Assembly: GCA_965230215.1 (NCBI GenBank)
Contig: CBDDKN010000002.1
Span: forward strand, 930,001-994,000
Source: RFSX01 sp965230215
Lineage (GTDB): Bacteria; Bacteroidota; Bacteroidia; Chitinophagales; Saprospiraceae
Length of the DNA stretch: 64,000 nt
Direction: 5' to 3'
Part shown: piece after piece, positions 61,301 to 64,000 of the stretch
Layout: each line of letters begins with the position of its first letter
Position numbering within the stretch: position 1 is the first letter of the stretch
Notes under the pieces: model-generated
What the model was told of the DNA's origin: nothing
What the model saw: the letters and a program-made list of their open reading frames with translations, nothing else
The model's database searches: none
Program-made: the position numbers and the translations under genes

Positions 61301-63166
61301 ATGTTTCCAGAATATGATGTCATAGTAGTTGGTGGTGGTCACGCAGGCAGTGAAGCAGCGGCGGCGGCAGCCAACATGGGTTCCAGGGTGTTGCTTGCAA
61401 CAATGAACATGCAGACCATAGCACAGATGAGCTGTAATCCTGCTATGGGAGGTGTAGCCAAGGGACAGATTGTGAGAGAGCTGGATGCTATGGGGGCTTA
61501 CTCAGGAATAGTTACTGATCATACGATGATTCAGTTTCGTATGCTCAATAAGTCAAAAGGACCAGCAATGTGGAGTCCACGGGCACAGAGTGACCGAATG
61601 GCCTTTGCGGCAAAATGGAGAGAACTCCTGGAGGCTCACCCCAATATTGATTTCTGGCAGGAAATGGTAAAGGGATTGATTGTTGAAGACGGAAGGTGTG
61701 TTGGTGTTAAGACTGGAATAGGCCTGGAAATAAGGTCTAAAACTGTGGTTCTTACCAACGGAACATTTCTGAATGGCCTTATCCATATAGGAGAGAAGCA
61801 GTTTGGAGGCGGTAGAGCTGGAGAAAGGGCTGCCACGGGAATAACAGAACAACTTGTTGACTTGGGTTTTGAGGCAGGAAGAATGAAGACCGGGACACCG
61901 CCGCGAGTGGATGGAAGGTCATTAGACTGGGACCGAATGGAAGTTCAACCAGGAGACGACAACCCGTCTAAGTTTTCATTCACTGCGACGCCAGAACTGA
62001 AGAATCAGTTGCCTTGTCATATCAGCTATACCAATTCAGATGTCCACGAAATCCTGAAGACTGGATTTGACCGTTCCCCGATGTTCAATGGACGTATAAG
62101 AGGAGCTGGTCCCCGATATTGTCCAAGCATCGAAGACAAGATAGATCGATTTGCAGAAAGAGACAGGCATCAGCTGTTTGTTGAGCCGGAAGGCAGAAAC
62201 ACGTGTGAGATATATGTCAATGGGTTTTCTTCATCACTCCCAGAAGACGTCCAGTATAAGGCCATGCGCAAGATAGTTGGCTTTGAAAACGCCAAAATGT
62301 TTAGACCGGGATATGCCATTGAATATGATTTCTTCCCTCCGACACAACTGGACATAAGCTTGGAGACCAGATTGGTTGAAAACCTATTCTTTGCGGGTCA
62401 GATAAATGGCACAACTGGTTATGAAGAAGCAGCGTCCCAGGGCTTCATGGCGGGTATCAATGCCCACTTAAAAACACAGGAGAAAGACCCTTTTGTACTT
62501 AAGAGATCAGAGGCCTACATCGGTGTGCTTATAGATGACCTGGTAAACAAGGGCACCCGTGAACCATATCGTATGTTTACCTCACGTGCCGAATACAGGA
62601 TACTGTTAAGGCAGGACAATGCTGACCAAAGGCTTACACCGCTGGCCAATGCTATAGGCATGCAAGGTTTGGAAGACCGAATAAGCGCACTTGAAGCCAA
62701 GACATCTTCGATGGCAGAGATAAGACGTTTTCTTGACAAGGAAAGTATAACGCCCGATCAAGCCAACAGTTACCTTTCGAAACACGACAGTGCACCGCTA
62801 AAGCAGCAGGTTAAGCTGATAAGCTTATTGTCAAGGCCCAAGTTGAGTATAACCGGTTTGTCTTCTTGTCATTCCGGGCTGAACGAGTTCATTTCCGGCT
62901 ATTCCAGGGAGGTTATCGAAACCGCAGAGACCGACATCAAGTATGCAGGTTATATTCAGAAGGAAAAGGAAATGGCTGATAAGATGAATCGACTGGAGGA
63001 CGTCTATTTCTATTCTGACATCGATTTCAATGGCATTAAGGCATTGTCTGCGGAAGCCAGGGAAAAGCTTAGCGATATGCGTCCAAGAACCATAGGGCAA
63101 GCCTCCCGAATCAGCGGTGTATCACCGGCAGACATCTCAGTGCTGCTTGTTCACATGGGCAGATAG
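61301..63166 (+). CDS. mnmG: tRNA uridine-5-carboxymethylaminomethyl modification enzyme MnmG (GidA)
   Basis: 621 residues, with MnmE modifying U34 in several tRNAs. VVGGGHAGSEAAAAAANMG is the FAD loop. SCNPAMGGVAKGQIVREL, GRVDGRSLDW-like (PRVDGRSLDW) and the C-terminal EASRISGVSPADIS-like region (QASRISGVSPADIS) are diagnostic. Length is normal. It precedes the rplM-rpsI pair, which has its own promoter. Confidence 0.97.
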   Translation: MFPEYDVIVVGGGHAGSEAAAAAANMGSRVLLATMNMQTIAQMSCNPAMGGVAKGQIVRELDAMGAYSGIVTDHTMIQFRMLNKSKGPAMWSPRAQSDRMAFAAKWRELLEAHPNIDFWQEMVKGLIVEDGRCVGVKTGIGLEIRSKTVVLTNGTFLNGLIHIGEKQFGGGRAGERAATGITEQLVDLGFEAGRMKTGTPPRVDGRSLDWDRMEVQPGDDNPSKFSFTATPELKNQLPCHISYTNSDVHEILKTGFDRSPMFNGRIRGAGPRYCPSIEDKIDRFAERDRHQLFVEPEGRNTCEIYVNGFSSSLPEDVQYKAMRKIVGFENAKMFRPGYAIEYDFFPPTQLDISLETRLVENLFFAGQINGTTGYEEAASQGFMAGINAHLKTQEKDPFVLKRSEAYIGVLIDDLVNKGTREPYRMFTSRAEYRILLRQDNADQRLTPLANAIGMQGLEDRISALEAKTSSMAEIRRFLDKESITPDQANSYLSKHDSAPLKQQVKLISLLSRPKLSITGLSSCHSGLNEFISGYSREVIETAETDIKYAGYIQKEKEMADKMNRLEDVYFYSDIDFNGIKALSAEAREKLSDMRPRTIGQASRISGVSPADISVLLVHMGR

Positions 63167-63271
63167 GCAAAACCAGCCCCATATTTGGCCATTATTCAAA
63201 AAATTGTGCGATTTTTCTGCTGATTTTCAGCCACTTACAAGCAACAAAATGAAAAAATAACACACAAAAGC

Positions 63272-63303
63272 TTGTATCATACTCAAAAGAAATTTACATT
63301 TGC
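63272..63303 (+). promoter_or_regulatory. Promoter of the rplM-rpsI operon
   Basis: TACATTTGC (63295-63303) is a good -7 element; a TTG (63272-63274) lies 20 bp before it, the usual -33 distance in Bacteroidota. Forty-three bases of leader precede rplM. Confidence 0.7.
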
Positions 63304-63346
63304 ACCCCGCTTCAAATAATGGAGCGATAACCATAAAATTTTAATC

Positions 63347-63790
63347 GTGAATACATTAAGCTACAAAACAAAGTCAGCTAAGAAGGAAGAGGTAGAAAGA
63401 AAGTGGTTCGTAGTGGATGCACAATCAGACGTTGTAGGACGATTGTCGACCAGAATTGCTACAGTATTGAGAGGAAAGCACAAGCCTTCTTACACACCAC
63501 ATGTTGACACAGGCGATTATGTTATCGTTGTAAATGCAGAGAAAGTTAGATTCTCAGGCAACAAAATGTCACAGAAAGAATACCAAAGATATTCTGGTTA
63601 TCCAGGAGGACAGAAAAGTAGAACAGCTGCTGAAATGTTGGAGAAGAAACCAGAAGATATTATTGAAAAAGCGGTAAGAGGAATGCTTCCTAAAACACGT
63701 TTGGGAAGACAGATGATCAAGAAGCTATATGTTTATACAGGCCCAGATCATCCACATGCTGCTCAAAAACCAGAACCTTTTAATTTTTAA
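63347..63790 (+). CDS. rplM: 50S ribosomal protein L13
   Basis: 147 residues, starting with GTG at 63347. MNTLSYKTKSAKKEEVERKW matches Bacteroidota L13 starts, so the GTG is right. DVVGRLSTRIATVLRGKHKP and HPHAAQKPEPFNF are diagnostic. It is followed by rpsI after three bases, the standard pair. Confidence 0.98.
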   Translation: MNTLSYKTKSAKKEEVERKWFVVDAQSDVVGRLSTRIATVLRGKHKPSYTPHVDTGDYVIVVNAEKVRFSGNKMSQKEYQRYSGYPGGQKSRTAAEMLEKKPEDIIEKAVRGMLPKTRLGRQMIKKLYVYTGPDHPHAAQKPEPFNF

Positions 63791-63793
63791 TAG

Positions 63794-64000
63794 ATGGATG
63801 TAATTAACACAACAGGAAGAAGAAAGTCCTCTGTAGCGAGAGTATACCTCTCTGCAGGATCTGGAACCATCACGGTCAACGGAAAGGATTACAAAGAATA
63901 TTTTCCACAAGAGAATATCAGATTCAACTTGGAGGACCCGCTCAATATCGTTGAGGCCTCTAAATCTTATGATATCAAAGTCAATGTTTCTGGTGGAGGA
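63794..64000 (+). CDS. rpsI: 30S ribosomal protein S9 (3' part outside window)
   Basis: The first 69 codons of S9, from the ATG at 63794: INTTGRRKSSVARVYLSAGS and ITVNGKDYKEYFP are the conserved N-terminal blocks. The gene runs off the right edge; S9 is normally about 130 residues, so roughly half is present. It is co-transcribed with rplM. Confidence 0.96.
   Translation, partial: MDVINTTGRRKSSVARVYLSAGSGTITVNGKDYKEYFPQENIRFNLEDPLNIVEASKSYDIKVNVSGGG

Noticed and set aside
61187..61342. N-terminal extension of the VanY-type gene
   Set aside because: It runs into mnmG on the other strand and hides the lipoprotein signal that begins at the ATG at 61186.
1..64000. tRNA, rRNA, CRISPR, insertion sequence or prophage
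   Set aside because: I looked for tRNA T-arm patterns, regular spaced repeats and transposase or integrase motifs by eye and found none; a covariance-model search would be decisive.

Overview
The window is a chromosomal stretch from a member of the Bacteroidota, most likely of the Saprospiria (Lewinella/Saprospiraceae-like). The phylum call rests on a gliding/type IX secretion gene pair (gldD, gldE), two proteins with type IX C-terminal sorting domains, the phylum-typical block half-GT5 / DUF4270 / glmS / DUF4290 / murA, a threonine operon with a fused thrA, a three-gene succinate dehydrogenase, and promoters with the Bacteroidota -7 element TAnnTTTG. The narrower call rests on secreted proteins with repeated RTWT..DWC cores and dockerin-like ends. 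Genes are dense. No rRNA, tRNA, insertion sequence, prophage or CRISPR array was seen.

Layout. 1-11 kb: the 5' part of a galactokinase-like gene and a GH109 glycosidase (both minus), glycerate kinase, NAD(P)HX repair enzyme, then a minus-strand cluster of ECF sigma factor, small membrane protein, Spy/ZraP-like sensor, di-haem cytochrome c peroxidase and secreted animal-type haem peroxidase. A lipoprotein PqqB-like hydrolase follows. 11-17 kb: VOC protein, secreted dockerin-like protein and sdhCAB. 16.6-29 kb: a small conserved gene with rnr, then pirin, an AraC regulator and a PH-like membrane protein, a DUF819 transporter and the cell-envelope block (glmS and murA supply peptidoglycan precursors). 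29-41 kb: mostly minus-strand housekeeping genes (comF, degP-like protease, pterin dehydratase, M42 peptidase, nadK, CBS protein, SpoIIE-type phosphatase, mazG, dtd) around one plus-strand flippase. 41-64 kb: haem A synthase, hydrolase, M1 peptidase, the thr operon, a large T9SS cargo protein, gldD-gldE-ssb-mutY, a second sigma factor, lptG-tgt, a degenerate MtfA-like protein, a VanY-type peptidase, mnmG, and rplM-rpsI running off the end.

The most notable unexplained structure lies between 40.7 and 45.8 kb. A 436-bp, very AT-rich gap holds four DnaA-box-like 9-mers. About 4.2-4.9 kb away lie two parS-like 16-mers (TGTTCCACGTGGAACA and TGTTCCACGTGGAACC), one of them inside thrC. Together they suggest a nearby chromosome origin and ParB loading zone, although gene orientation does not flip there. 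Other points of interest are a 25-codon leader ORF carrying a 14-bp hairpin directly before thrA, a mutY whose frame lacks a canonical start codon before its catalytic residues, a tRNA-guanine transglycosylase without its zinc cysteines, an MtfA-like protein without HEXXH, a MurA with Asp in place of the usual Cys, and a 53-codon membrane protein abutting its upstream neighbour.

Several starts were moved to the first plausible ATG because the longest open frame began at a TTG or too far upstream (pqqB-like, small lipoprotein, dockerin-like protein, glmS, comF, M42 peptidase, thrA, sigma factor, tgt, vanY).
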